Shown here: piece after piece, positions 25,617 through 34,788 of the stretch
Position numbering within the stretch: position 1 is the stretch's first letter
Layout of the letters: each line of letters opens with the position of its first letter
From: Flavobacteria bacterium RIFCSPLOWO2_12_FULL_35_11
GTDB lineage: Bacteria; Bacteroidota; Bacteroidia; Flavobacteriales; Flavobacteriaceae
DNA: 64,000 nucleotides
Direction of reading: 5' to 3'
Assembly (NCBI GenBank): GCA_001800975.1
Contig: MGWK01000067.1
Coordinates: 1-64,000, forward strand
Notes under the pieces: model-generated
Told to the model about the DNA's origin: nothing
Seen by the model: only the letters and a program-made list of their open reading frames with translations
Database searches by the model: none
Translations under genes and position numbers: made by a program

Positions 25617-26741
25617 ATGCCTATCGAAAACGAACAACGAGACACCTACTACGAAAGCATTATAAAACAAGGTTATAGCCGTAGAGATTTTCTAAAATTT
25701 TCTACCTACATGGCCGCTTTTATGGGCTTGGAATCTTCTATGGTTGGACAAGTAGCAGAATCTTTGGAAAAAACACCCAGAATACCAATTATTTGGGAAC
25801 ATTACCAAGAATGCACATGTTGCAGTGAATCTTTTATCAGATCGAACCATCCTATTGTGGCCGATATTATTTTAGATAAAATCTCCTTGGATTATACCTT
25901 AACTTTAATGGCAGCTTCCGGACATCAGGCTGAAGCGGCAAAAAAAGCGGTTATGGACAAATACAAAGGCGAATACATTCTTTGTGTTGAAGGCTCCATT
26001 CCATTGGGTGACGACGGAAATTATTGCTGTATCGCAGGTAAATCGGCAAAAGAAACATTTTTGGAAGCTGCTGCTGGCGCAAAAGCAATCATCGCTTGGG
26101 GAAGTTGTGCTTCTAACGGATGTGTTCAAGCCGCAAAACCAAATCCAACAGGTGCAACGCCTATTCATAAAATCGTAAAAAATAAACCTATAATAAAAGT
26201 TCCCGGCTGTCCGCCAATTGGTGAAGTGATGGCTGGTGTCATTGTCCATGTGGTGGCTTTTGGAAGATTGCCAGAATTGGACAGATTGGGAAGACCAAAA
26301 GCATTTTACGGAAAACGGGTGCACGACACCTGTTACCGACGTCCTTATTATGATGCCGGCTTATTTGCGGAAACATTTGACGACCAAAATTCCAAAAATG
26401 GCTATTGCTTGTATAAAGTAGGATGTAAAGGACCTATGACTTACAACTCCTGCGGAAACATAAAATGGAACAATGGCGTTAGTTATCCTATTCAATCAGG
26501 TCACGGTTGCATCGGATGCAGTGAAGAAAATTTCTGGGACAATGGCCCATTCTATGAAAGAACCACGAAAGTTCCTGGATTTGCAGTTGAAAGTAACGCA
26601 GATACCGTTGGAAAAGTAGCAGGTGCTGCCCTTGTGGGTGGCGTTGCCTTGCATGCAATTGGCGCAAATATCGCTAAGCGAAAAGAGCTGGCAGATAGAA
26701 CCAAAAGGGCTAAAACCAATGAAAAAAATATTGACTTCTAA
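25617..26741 (+). CDS. hyaA: [NiFe]-hydrogenase small subunit, oxygen-tolerant membrane-bound type (group 1d-like)
   Basis: 374 residues. Tat signal with SRRDFLKF (21-28) and a hydrophobic stretch. The proximal-cluster region reads ECTCCSESF: Cys66, Cys68 and Cys69, and later WGSCASNGC with Cys164 and Cys169, then VPGCPP. The extra cysteines (68 and 169, equivalent to Cys19 and Cys120 of the Ralstonia MBH) are the mark of the [4Fe-3S] cluster of O2-tolerant enzymes. The distal-cluster (RVHDTC) and medial-cluster cysteines are present. A C-terminal hydrophobic helix (about 330-350) anchors it to the membrane. Start ATG 25617 follows the promoter; the earlier ATG adds a Tat-disrupting extension. 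Confidence 0.96.
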   Translation: MPIENEQRDTYYESIIKQGYSRRDFLKFSTYMAAFMGLESSMVGQVAESLEKTPRIPIIWEHYQECTCCSESFIRSNHPIVADIILDKISLDYTLTLMAASGHQAEAAKKAVMDKYKGEYILCVEGSIPLGDDGNYCCIAGKSAKETFLEAAAGAKAIIAWGSCASNGCVQAAKPNPTGATPIHKIVKNKPIIKVPGCPPIGEVMAGVIVHVVAFGRLPELDRLGRPKAFYGKRVHDTCYRRPYYDAGLFAETFDDQNSKNGYCLYKVGCKGPMTYNSCGNIKWNNGVSYPIQSGHGCIGCSEENFWDNGPFYERTTKVPGFAVESNADTVGKVAGAALVGGVALHAIGANIAKRKELADRTKRAKTNEKNIDF

Positions 26742-26752
26742 AACACAATCCA

Positions 26753-28489
26753 ATGGCAAATAGAATAGTAGTTGACCCAATTACCAGAATTGAAGGTCAT
26801 TTAAGAATAGAAGCAGAAATTAAAGACGGTGTTATTGTAGATGCATTTAGTTCCAGCACGATGGTTCGCGGCATTGAAAGCATTGTAAAAGGACGCGATC
26901 CAAGAGACGTTTGGGCTTTTGTGCAACGTACTTGCGGTGTTTGTACAACCGTACATGCATTAACTTCAGTAAGAGCCGTTGAAGACGCTTTAGGAATTGC
27001 AGTGCCACCAAATGCCGAAATGGTTCGGAATATTATGGAAGGCGCTTTATATATGCATGACCACACCGTTCACTTTTACCATTTACATGCTTTGGACTGG
27101 GTAGATATTGTAAATGCGCTAAAAGCCGATCCAAAGAAAACTTCTGAAATTGCACAAAGCATTTCAAATTGGCCAAAAAGTTCACCGGGCTATTTTTCTG
27201 ATGTGCAAAACAGAATACAAAAATTTGTGGAAAGCGGTCAGTTAGGCATTTTCGCAAACGGCTATTGGGGACATTCTCAAATGAAATTGCCTGCTGAAGT
27301 TAATTTATTGGCAGTTGCACACTATTTGGAAGCCTTGGAATGGCAAAAAGAAATCGTGAAAGTGCATACCATTTTTGGCGGTAAAAATCCGCACCCTAAT
27401 TATTTGGTTGGCGGTATGGCCTGTGCCATAAATTCAGATGGTGCCGGAGGTTTAAACGCGGAACGATTGGCCCATGTCGGTAAATTATTGCAAGAAGGAA
27501 AAAACTTTATCGACCAGGTTTATATCCCGGATTTATTGGCAATAGCATCGTTCTATAAAGATTGGGGCGCTATCGGAAAAGGATTTGGAAATTATATGTC
27601 TTATGGTGATTTTCCAACCAATGGCTATGCAGATATGTCGGGCTTCAAATTCCCTTCAGGCATTATCTTAAATGGAGATTTAACCAAAGTGCTTGATGTT
27701 GACCATAGAAACAGCGAGGAAATTGAAGAATTTGTAAACAATTCCTGGTACGATGATTATGCCGAAGGAAAAGACAAAGGAAGACATCCTTGGGAAGGCG
27801 AAACCAACATCAAATATTCTGGACCAAAACCTCCTTACGACTTTTTAAATGTGGAAGAAAAATACAGTTTTATTAAAACGCCGCGTTGGAAAGGATTGCC
27901 AATGGAAGTTGGCCCACTTGCCCGTTTATTGGTAGGTTACGGAAGAGGAAATAAAGAAATTCAAGCTGCCGTAAACGCCGCATTGGCACATTTAAATGTT
28001 CCTGTTGATGCTTTATTCTCCACGTTGGGAAGAACAGCCGCCCGCGGAATTGAAACGCAGTTGGTTGCAAATTGGACCTTGGAATTCTATGACACTTTAA
28101 TGAACAACATTAAAAATGGTGACGAACGCATGGCAAATATGGACAGTTGGGAACCTTCCAGCTGGCCAAACGAAGCCAAAGGTGTCGGTTTTATGGAAGC
28201 TCCAAGAGGTGCTTTGGCACATTGGATAACCATTAAAGACAAAAAAACAGAAAATTATCAAATGGTGGTTCCATCTACCTGGAATGCTTCACCTCGCGAT
28301 CCAAAAGGACAAAGATCGGCTTATGAAGCTGCTTTAATCGGCACTCCAATTGCAGATCCTGAATTGCCGTTAGAAATCATACGCACCATTCATTCCTTTG
28401 ACCCTTGTTTGGCTTGTGCCGTGCATTTATACGATGAACACGGAAATCATATTTCTCAAGTTCAAAATATAGCCAGCTGTGATATTTAA
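26753..28489 (+). CDS. hyaB: [NiFe]-hydrogenase large subunit (H2 uptake)
   Basis: 578 residues. The first nickel-binding motif is RTCGVCTTVH (Cys61, Cys64); the last is DPCLACAVH (Cys552, Cys555, His558). After His558 there are 20 residues that the HyaD-type protease would remove once nickel is inserted. SVRAVEDALG and RGIE are also conserved. It carries the Ni-Fe(CN)2CO centre and splits H2. It starts 11 bases after the small subunit gene. Confidence 0.97.
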   Translation: MANRIVVDPITRIEGHLRIEAEIKDGVIVDAFSSSTMVRGIESIVKGRDPRDVWAFVQRTCGVCTTVHALTSVRAVEDALGIAVPPNAEMVRNIMEGALYMHDHTVHFYHLHALDWVDIVNALKADPKKTSEIAQSISNWPKSSPGYFSDVQNRIQKFVESGQLGIFANGYWGHSQMKLPAEVNLLAVAHYLEALEWQKEIVKVHTIFGGKNPHPNYLVGGMACAINSDGAGGLNAERLAHVGKLLQEGKNFIDQVYIPDLLAIASFYKDWGAIGKGFGNYMSYGDFPTNGYADMSGFKFPSGIILNGDLTKVLDVDHRNSEEIEEFVNNSWYDDYAEGKDKGRHPWEGETNIKYSGPKPPYDFLNVEEKYSFIKTPRWKGLPMEVGPLARLLVGYGRGNKEIQAAVNAALAHLNVPVDALFSTLGRTAARGIETQLVANWTLEFYDTLMNNIKNGDERMANMDSWEPSSWPNEAKGVGFMEAPRGALAHWITIKDKKTENYQMVVPSTWNASPRDPKGQRSAYEAALIGTPIADPELPLEIIRTIHSFDPCLACAVHLYDEHGNHISQVQNIASCDI

Positions 28490-28499
28490 ATGCTAAATT

Positions 28500-29213
28500 A
28501 TGGAAACTAGAAACTTTAAACGCGTATTGGTTTGGGAATTGCCAGTTCGGATATTTCATTGGACAAATGTGCTCTGCGTTTTAGCGCTTACCCTTTCCGG
28601 ATTTTTAATTGCCAATCCGCCCGCACTGCTTTCAAATGCAGAAGCAACAAATTTGCATTCCTTTGGAATTGTTCGCTATATCCATTTTTTCGCTGCGTAT
28701 ATTTTCTTTTTTAACTTGATTTTACGCGTGTATTGGTCATTTGCAGGAAACCAATTTGCAAGCTGGCGTGCCTTATGGCCTTTCTCCAAAAAAAGGTGGG
28801 GCAATTTTAAACACGTATTAAAAAATGATGTTTTATTAATGAACGAGAAGGAGCCTGAATTAAAAAATATCAGCATTGGCCATAATAGCGTGGCGGCATT
28901 TTCATACCTCATCCTGTTTATTATCGCATTAATCTCCGTTTTTACGGGCTTTGCTTTGTATGCAGACACCTCAACTTGGTTTTTGCCAAAATTATTCAGT
29001 TGGGTAACACCAATGCTTGGCGGCGACTTTATGGTTCGTAACATTCATCATATTGCCATGTGGGGATTTATTCTCTTTGTTGTCATCCATGTGTATTTGG
29101 TATTTTTTCACGACTGGCTAGAAGGTCGCGGGGAAGTTTCCTCTATGTTTGGAGGCTATAAATTTGTGAGGGAAGAGCGAATAAAAAAAGTTAAGAAAGA
29201 CGAAAAAGAATAA
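28500..29213 (+). CDS. hyaC: Ni/Fe-hydrogenase b-type cytochrome subunit
   Basis: 237 residues, four TM helices. Haem-ligand histidines lie in RIFHWTNVLCVLAL, VRYIHFFAAYIF and RNIHHIAMWGFILFVVIHVY. The family signature at the end is HDWLEGRGEVSSMFGGYKFV. It takes electrons from the small subunit to the quinone pool. It lies 10 bases after the large subunit, completing the structural operon hyaABC. Confidence 0.95.
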   Translation: METRNFKRVLVWELPVRIFHWTNVLCVLALTLSGFLIANPPALLSNAEATNLHSFGIVRYIHFFAAYIFFFNLILRVYWSFAGNQFASWRALWPFSKKRWGNFKHVLKNDVLLMNEKEPELKNISIGHNSVAAFSYLILFIIALISVFTGFALYADTSTWFLPKLFSWVTPMLGGDFMVRNIHHIAMWGFILFVVIHVYLVFFHDWLEGRGEVSSMFGGYKFVREERIKKVKKDEKE

Positions 29214-29229
29214 ATAAAATTAATGTTTT

Positions 29230-29350
29230 GGGTCTGCTCGCCTTTTGGTGGGCGTTCCCGCTAAAAAGCGGTCGGGTCTTTCGCTGCAATCCGTCATTGC
29301 GAGCGCAGCGTGGCAATCTGTTGAACATATTGCTTCACAAACTCGCAATG
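29230..29350. repeat. Dispersed repeat cluster between hyaC and hyaD
   Basis: Two units lie back to back. The first (about 29230-29290) contains GGGCGTTCCCGCT and CGGTCGGGTCTTTCGCTGC. The second (29292-29350) starts CGTCATTGCGAG and closes with CTCGCAATG, so its ends form an inverted repeat (29295-29303 with 29342-29350). Both are more GC-rich than the flanks and resemble widespread Bacteroidota intergenic repeats. Confidence 0.65.
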
Positions 29351-29429
29351 CCATGATTTCCGCTTCAACCCCTAACGCAAATTGAAAAAAATAATTAAAT
29401 TTTCCAAATAACCCTTAAATCAAACTTTG

Positions 29430-29481
29430 AGTAAGTTCATTCTGCCGCTGCAATTTCAAGCCGAATGAATTTACTTTTTTT
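29430..29481 (+). terminator. Terminator-like hairpin just upstream of hyaD
   Basis: Arms AGTAAGTTCATTC (29430-29442) and GAATGAATTTACT (29463-29475) pair nearly perfectly and are followed by a T run to 29481. It sits 12 bases before the hyaD ATG. It could end the hyaABC transcript or attenuate read-through into the maturation genes. Confidence 0.5.
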
Positions 29482-29492
29482 AACCAGACAAT

Positions 29493-30023
29493 ATGAGCAC
29501 AACAGAAAGAACTCCAATTGCCATCAGCAGCGATTCCTATTTTTTTGAAAAAGACAAATCGAACAGTATTTTAATTCTGGGCGTTGGCAATTATTTAATG
29601 GGCGATGAAGGCATTGGCGTTCATGTGATGCAGGAAATGGCTAAAATAAAATTGCCCGAATATGTAGATATTTTAGATGGCGGAACGGGCGGATTTCTAT
29701 TGCTGAATTGTTTTGAAGCCTACCAAACCATTATTTTTGTTGATGCCACTATGGATGGAAAACCTGCCGGAACCATTTCGTTGATTCGGCCAAAATTTGC
29801 TTCCGATTTTCCTTCAGCATTAAGCGTACACGATGTTGGCCTGAAAGACATGATTGAAGCCGTTTATTTAATGGAAGAAAAACCCGATCTTCATTTGTTC
29901 ACTGTTTCCATTGAAGAATTAGTGCCTATGACCATAGAATTGAATCCAAACGTAAAAAATGCCATTCCCAAAATTATTGAACAACTATTAACGCTTGCCG
30001 AAGAACTTCACCAGAAATCTTAG
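29493..30023 (+). CDS. hyaD: Hydrogenase maturation endopeptidase (HyaD/HupD type)
   Basis: 176 residues. Core begins LILGVGNYLMGDEGIGVH, with the nickel-sensing Glu of GDEG. The second ligand is the Asp of ILDGGTGGFLL, and LSVHDVGL carries the His. It removes the 20-residue C-terminal tail of the large subunit after nickel insertion. The N-terminus is 25 residues longer than most relatives. Separated from hyaC by repeats and a terminator-like hairpin; hypF follows after about 155 AT-rich bases. Confidence 0.94.
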   Translation: MSTTERTPIAISSDSYFFEKDKSNSILILGVGNYLMGDEGIGVHVMQEMAKIKLPEYVDILDGGTGGFLLLNCFEAYQTIIFVDATMDGKPAGTISLIRPKFASDFPSALSVHDVGLKDMIEAVYLMEEKPDLHLFTVSIEELVPMTIELNPNVKNAIPKIIEQLLTLAEELHQKS

Positions 30024-30178
30024 TTGATTCCTTTGTCTCAGTTCAGGATAAAGTTTGTTTATTTCAGGTTTAAAGTTTCAGGTTTTTCGTATAATTGTAT
30101 AGTTAATCGTTCATTAATTGCTTAATTTTAAAAATCTATTTTAACTTTTAATATTTAACTTTTAATATCTAATATAAT

Positions 30179-32434
30179 TTGGCGTCGACCTATAAAATCA
30201 CGATTTCCGGACAAGTGCAAGGCGTGGGTTTTCGTCCGTTTGTTTATGGTTTGGCAAAATCCTTTTCTTTAAGGGGAACAGTTTCCAACAATGAAGAAGG
30301 CGTTATTATTATCGTTATGGGTAATAAGGATTCTATTCAAAATTTTTACGACAAACTGCTTAAAAATCCACCACCGGTTTCCAAAATAAAAAATAGGGCA
30401 ATTATTGAATTGGAAAATAGAAAATTTACCGATTTCAACATTGTTCCTTCCAATAAAAACGGACAATTAAATTTGCCTTTGACACCCGATTTTGCGATTT
30501 GCGACGACTGTAAAAAAGACATTCAGGATCCTAAAAACAGACGTTTAAATTATCCATTTACCACCTGTGTAAATTGCGGTCCGCGTTGGGCAATTACAAA
30601 TACTTTTCCTTTTGAAAGAGATCATACCAGCATCGCCAATTTCCCTATGTGTGATGAATGCGAAAAGGAATATTCAAATCCGGCCGACCGGCGTTTTTAT
30701 TCGCAAACCAACACTTGCCATACCTGCGGAATTTCCCTTGTTTTATTAGACAATTCAGGGAATACGATTGCAACTACTTCAGAAAATATCTTCAAAAAAA
30801 TAGCCAAATTACTTGCTGAAGGAAATATTGTTGCCATCAAAAATACCGGCGGCTATTTGTTATGCTGCAACGCCGAAAATGAAGCAGTCATTAAAAAATT
30901 ACGCATTAAAAAAAACAGACCCAACAAACCTTTTGCCGTTTTATTTCCTTCGATGGAATTTTTACAAAATGATTTGAAGATAAACGAGCTACAACGCAAA
31001 TCGCTTACTTCCTCAGAAAGACCCATCAACATCATTCCTTTAGGAAATTATAAAGGAAATATTGCCTTAAATTCTGTTGCGCCTGGATTAAATCAGTTGG
31101 GAGTGATGTTGCCCTACTCGGGAATTTTGCAATTGCTGGCCAATGAATTAAACTTTCCCATCATTGCCACCAGCGGAAATATTCACAGTTCACCAATTAT
31201 CGGGAATAACGCAGAAGCCTTCGAAAACCTGCAACAAGTCGCCGATTATTTTGTGCAGCACAATCTGGAAATTTCGCATCCTCAGGACGATTCCGTCGTA
31301 AAGTTCAGTGCCAAATTTAATCAGCAGGTTTTGTTCAGAAGAGCACGCGGTTATGCGCCAAATTATTTTAATGCACAGCTCAATTCCGAAGAAAAAATCA
31401 TGGCGATGGGCGCCGATTTAAAAAATAGTATCGCATTTTATCCGAATGAATATTTGTATGTGAGCCAATACCTCGGAAATCTTCAAAATTTTGATGTTTA
31501 TAACAGATTTACGGCAACAGTAAATTCCTTTATCAGCATTTTTGAAAAACAGCCCGAAGTGGTTTTGGCCGACAAACATCCCGGCTATCAAAGTACGCAA
31601 TTCGGGAAGGAATTGGCGAAAAACAACAAGTCAAAATTGGTTGAAATTCAGCATCATAAAGCCCATTTTTCAGCAATTTTGGGTGAACATCAATTGTTTT
31701 CAGAAAAAGTGTTGGGCGTTATTTTTGACGGAACCGGTTATGGCGATGATGGCAACATTTGGGGCGGTGAATTTTTTGATTATGAAAATAATGAAATCAA
31801 GAGAATAAATCATATCGAATATTTCGACTGGCTTTTGGGCGATAAAATGGCCAAAGAACCTCGATTGTCTTTACTTTCATTGGCTTCCGATGACATGCTT
31901 GAAGTTTTACAAGAAAAATTTACTGCCAATGAACTAAAAACCTATCAGACTTTAAAAAATACGAATACCTTAAAAACTTCCTCTATCGGAAGATTGTTTG
32001 ACGCTGTTGCTTCGCTTTTAAATATCACCGATTACAACACTTACGAAGGTGAAGCTGCTATTTTATTGGAAAACAGCATTTCAAGTTATGATATAAAATC
32101 TTGTAAAAGTTATTTGTCGGCTCCGGAAAAAGGTATTTCGGCAACAGAAATCATTAAAAATATATATGCTGATTTTCAAAACGGAAATCCAACAAACCAA
32201 CTAATTTTAAACTTTTTATACACGCTGGCATATTCAATTGTTGCATTTGCTAAAACCAAAAATTACAAAAAAATTGCTTTTAGCGGCGGTGTATTTCAAA
32301 ATACAACTTTGGTAGATATCATCATAGAATTAGCACCCAAAGAAATAAAATTGTACTTTCATAAAGATTTATCGCCTAACGACGAAAACATTTCTTTCGG
32401 ACAATTGATGTATTATTTAAACATAACAAAATGA
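30179..32434 (+). CDS. hypF: Carbamoyltransferase HypF, TTG start
   Basis: 751 residues. Acylphosphatase domain (GQVQGVGFRPFVYGLA, 12-27), two zinc fingers (CDDC...CVNC and CDEC...CHTC, about 108-185), a YrdC domain (about 200-385), then the Kae1-like domain with HHKAHFSAILGEH and FDGTGYGDDGNIWGGEF. It makes the cyanide ligands from carbamoyl phosphate with HypE. The start is TTG at 30179: the first residues MASTYKITISG match the family start and no ATG is available near. The stop overlaps hypD as ATGA. Confidence 0.96.
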   Translation: MASTYKITISGQVQGVGFRPFVYGLAKSFSLRGTVSNNEEGVIIIVMGNKDSIQNFYDKLLKNPPPVSKIKNRAIIELENRKFTDFNIVPSNKNGQLNLPLTPDFAICDDCKKDIQDPKNRRLNYPFTTCVNCGPRWAITNTFPFERDHTSIANFPMCDECEKEYSNPADRRFYSQTNTCHTCGISLVLLDNSGNTIATTSENIFKKIAKLLAEGNIVAIKNTGGYLLCCNAENEAVIKKLRIKKNRPNKPFAVLFPSMEFLQNDLKINELQRKSLTSSERPINIIPLGNYKGNIALNSVAPGLNQLGVMLPYSGILQLLANELNFPIIATSGNIHSSPIIGNNAEAFENLQQVADYFVQHNLEISHPQDDSVVKFSAKFNQQVLFRRARGYAPNYFNAQLNSEEKIMAMGADLKNSIAFYPNEYLYVSQYLGNLQNFDVYNRFTATVNSFISIFEKQPEVVLADKHPGYQSTQFGKELAKNNKSKLVEIQHHKAHFSAILGEHQLFSEKVLGVIFDGTGYGDDGNIWGGEFFDYENNEIKRINHIEYFDWLLGDKMAKEPRLSLLSLASDDMLEVLQEKFTANELKTYQTLKNTNTLKTSSIGRLFDAVASLLNITDYNTYEGEAAILLENSISSYDIKSCKSYLSAPEKGISATEIIKNIYADFQNGNPTNQLILNFLYTLAYSIVAFAKTKNYKKIAFSGGVFQNTTLVDIIIELAPKEIKLYFHKDLSPNDENISFGQLMYYLNITK

Positions 32435-33513
32435 AGCATTTAAGTGAATACCGGGATTTTGATGCCACCAAAAAATACCTCGATGAAATTCATAAAATCA
32501 CCACGCGAGAGTGGAATATCATGGAAATTTGCGGCGGCCAAACGCATAGTTTGGTGAAAAATGGCATTTTGGAATTGCTGCCCGAAAAAGTAAGAATGAT
32601 TCACGGCCCCGGCTGTCCGGTTTGCGTAACACCGCTCAATTTAATTGACAAAGCCATTGAATTGCTGGAAAAAGGCGTGATTGTCTGTTCATTTGGCGAT
32701 ATGATTCGAGTGCCGGGAAGTAAAAAAAGTTTGCTGGAAGCAAAAGCGGTTGGCGGCGATTTACGCATTTTATATTCGCCTTTGGAAGCGGTTTCCATCG
32801 CAAAACAAAATCCGGATAAAGAAGTCGTTTTTTTCGCCGTTGGTTTTGAAACCACCGCCCCGGCAAATGCCTTATCGGTTTTACATGCCGAAAAAGAAGG
32901 CCTAAACAATTATACCATTTTGGCTTCACATGTATTGGTTCCACCGGCGATGGAAGCTATTTTAGGCGATAAATTGTGCACTATTGACGCTTTTTTAGGT
33001 GCCGGACATGTTTGTGCCATTATGGGAATGCAGGAATATTATCCACTGGTAGAGAAATATAAAATTCCGATTGTCATTACCGGTTTTGAGCCATTGGATT
33101 TGGTTCAGGGAATTTATATGGCAGTAAAACAGTTGGAAGAAGGCATTTATATATTGGAAAATCAGTATTCCAGAGTGGTTAAAGAGCACGGAAACGAAGC
33201 CGCCATTGCGGTAATACAAAAAGTTTTTGAAGTTGGCGCGAGAGAATGGCGCGGTATTGGCGAAATTCCAAACAGCGGTTATGTAATCAAAGAAGCCTAC
33301 CGAAAATATGATGCAGAAGCAAAATTTAATATCAGCCACATTAAAGTGCCGGAAAATCCGCATTGCATTGCCGGCGAAATATTGCGCGGCATTAAAAAAC
33401 CAAATCAGTGCGACCAGTTTGGTAAAGCCTGCAAACCAGCAAATCCGCTTGGTGCGCCAATGGTTTCTTCGGAAGGTGCCTGTGCGGCATACTATCATTT
33501 TTCAACTCATTAA
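32431..33513 (+). CDS. hypD: Hydrogenase maturation protein HypD
   Basis: 360 residues. Family motifs: ICGGQTHS near 30, HGPGCPVCVTP near 58, GFETTAPA near 150 and the C-terminal cluster-binding cysteines of KPNQCDQFGKACKP. HypD holds a [4Fe-4S] cluster and, with HypC, assembles Fe(CN)2CO. The start overlaps hypF as ATGA, and hypE follows 9 bases later, so hypF-hypD-hypE are one unit. Confidence 0.97.
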   Translation: MKHLSEYRDFDATKKYLDEIHKITTREWNIMEICGGQTHSLVKNGILELLPEKVRMIHGPGCPVCVTPLNLIDKAIELLEKGVIVCSFGDMIRVPGSKKSLLEAKAVGGDLRILYSPLEAVSIAKQNPDKEVVFFAVGFETTAPANALSVLHAEKEGLNNYTILASHVLVPPAMEAILGDKLCTIDAFLGAGHVCAIMGMQEYYPLVEKYKIPIVITGFEPLDLVQGIYMAVKQLEEGIYILENQYSRVVKEHGNEAAIAVIQKVFEVGAREWRGIGEIPNSGYVIKEAYRKYDAEAKFNISHIKVPENPHCIAGEILRGIKKPNQCDQFGKACKPANPLGAPMVSSEGACAAYYHFSTH

Positions 33514-33522
33514 CAGCATAAA

Positions 33523-34542
33523 ATGGAAAATACAGGATTTGAAACCATTAATTTAGGTCACGGAAGCGGTGGCGAACTAACAAGAAATTTGCTTGATAAA
33601 GTTATTTTCAACACTTTCAGCAATCCGTTTTTAGATCAAAAACATGATGGTGCTATTGTGGAAGTCCATTCTAAAATTGCCATTTCAACCGATAGTTTTG
33701 TGATTACGCCCATTTTTTTTAAAGGCGGAAACATAGGCGAACTGGCAGTGAACGGAACGGTAAACGATGTGGCTATGTGCGGCGCCATCCCAAAATATTT
33801 GTCCTTGGCTTTTATTATTGAAGAAGGCTTAAAAATGATGGAATTTGAGAAAATTGTGGCTTCCGTAAAAAAAGCGGCCGATAAAAGTGGCGTGCTCATT
33901 ATTACTGGCGACACCAAAGTGGTGGAACGCGGAAAAGGCGATAAAATTTTCATCAACACCACCGGATTTGGACAAGTGCATCCCAAAGCCAATATTTCCG
34001 TGCATAACATAAAAGCAGGCGATAAAATTTTGGTGAACGGTTTCATTGCGCAACACGGAATGGCCATTATGAGTGAGCGTGAAGGTTTGGAATTTGAATC
34101 TGATTTGGTGAGCGACACCACCAATTTAAACTTTTTGGTGAAGGATTTACTGGATGCATTTGGTGAAAAAATAAAACTGTTCAGAGACCCTACCCGTGGT
34201 GGATTGGGAACGGTGTTGCACGAAATTGCCAACGACATTTCAAAAGGCGTTTTCTTAAAAGAAATTGCCATTCCTTTAGAAAAACAAGTGGCGGCAGCCT
34301 GCGAAATGCTTGGCTTGGACCCAATGTATGTTGCCAATGAGGGCGTGTTTTTGGTGGTTGTGGATCCGAGTATTGAAACGGAAGTTTTGGCTTTGATGCA
34401 AAACCACGAAAAAGGAATAAATGCTGCACTTATTGGTGAAATCACCCAAGAACATCCCAACAAAGTGGTGATGGAAAGTTTAATTGGCGGAAAACGAATT
34501 GTGAGTCCGTTAGTTGGGGAGCAATTGCCGAGAATATGCTAG
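33523..34542 (+). CDS. hypE: Hydrogenase maturation protein HypE
   Basis: 339 residues of the PurM/ThiL fold: GHGSGGELTRNLLDKV at the N-terminus, ISTDSFVITPIFFKGGNIG, FRDPTRGGLGTVLHE and the ATP site around ITGDTKVVERG. The C-terminus ends in PRIC, whose terminal cysteine receives the carbamoyl group from HypF and is dehydrated to thiocyanate. Complete and apparently functional. It ends the rightward hyp group. Confidence 0.97.
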   Translation: MENTGFETINLGHGSGGELTRNLLDKVIFNTFSNPFLDQKHDGAIVEVHSKIAISTDSFVITPIFFKGGNIGELAVNGTVNDVAMCGAIPKYLSLAFIIEEGLKMMEFEKIVASVKKAADKSGVLIITGDTKVVERGKGDKIFINTTGFGQVHPKANISVHNIKAGDKILVNGFIAQHGMAIMSEREGLEFESDLVSDTTNLNFLVKDLLDAFGEKIKLFRDPTRGGLGTVLHEIANDISKGVFLKEIAIPLEKQVAAACEMLGLDPMYVANEGVFLVVVDPSIETEVLALMQNHEKGINAALIGEITQEHPNKVVMESLIGGKRIVSPLVGEQLPRIC

Positions 34543-34554
34543 CTTTTGATTTAA

Positions 34555-34770
34555 GATTTTGGATTTACGATTTACGATGTTAAAAAATGTTGAATTTTGA
34601 ATTTTCTTTCAACTTTGAAGCTTTGTGCATCTTTGTGCATTTTCTTTGTGTAACTCTGTGTCACCATTATTTCACAGAGATTCACGGAGAAACACGGAGT
34701 TTCTCAAAGAAATTCTAAATTCTTAGCGAACTTTGCGGAAATCTTTGCGCCTTTGCGGTTAACTTTTAAT
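34555..34770. repeat. Low-complexity repeat cluster between hypE and the nickel transporter
   Basis: About 245 bases between convergent genes. It has GATTTACGATTTACGATG, CTTTGTGCATCTTTGTGCA, an inverted pair CTCTGTG...CACAGAG, and CTTTGCGCCTTTGCGG. All are short Bacteroidota-type dispersed units. They may supply hairpins that stop both transcripts. Confidence 0.55.
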
Positions 34771-34788
34771 TTTCTTTTTTGTTAGATA

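Noticed and set aside
33636-34463. 275-residue minus-strand open frame inside hypE
   Set aside because: Long but fully inside hypE, Ser/Pro-rich and with no motif; a codon-bias shadow.
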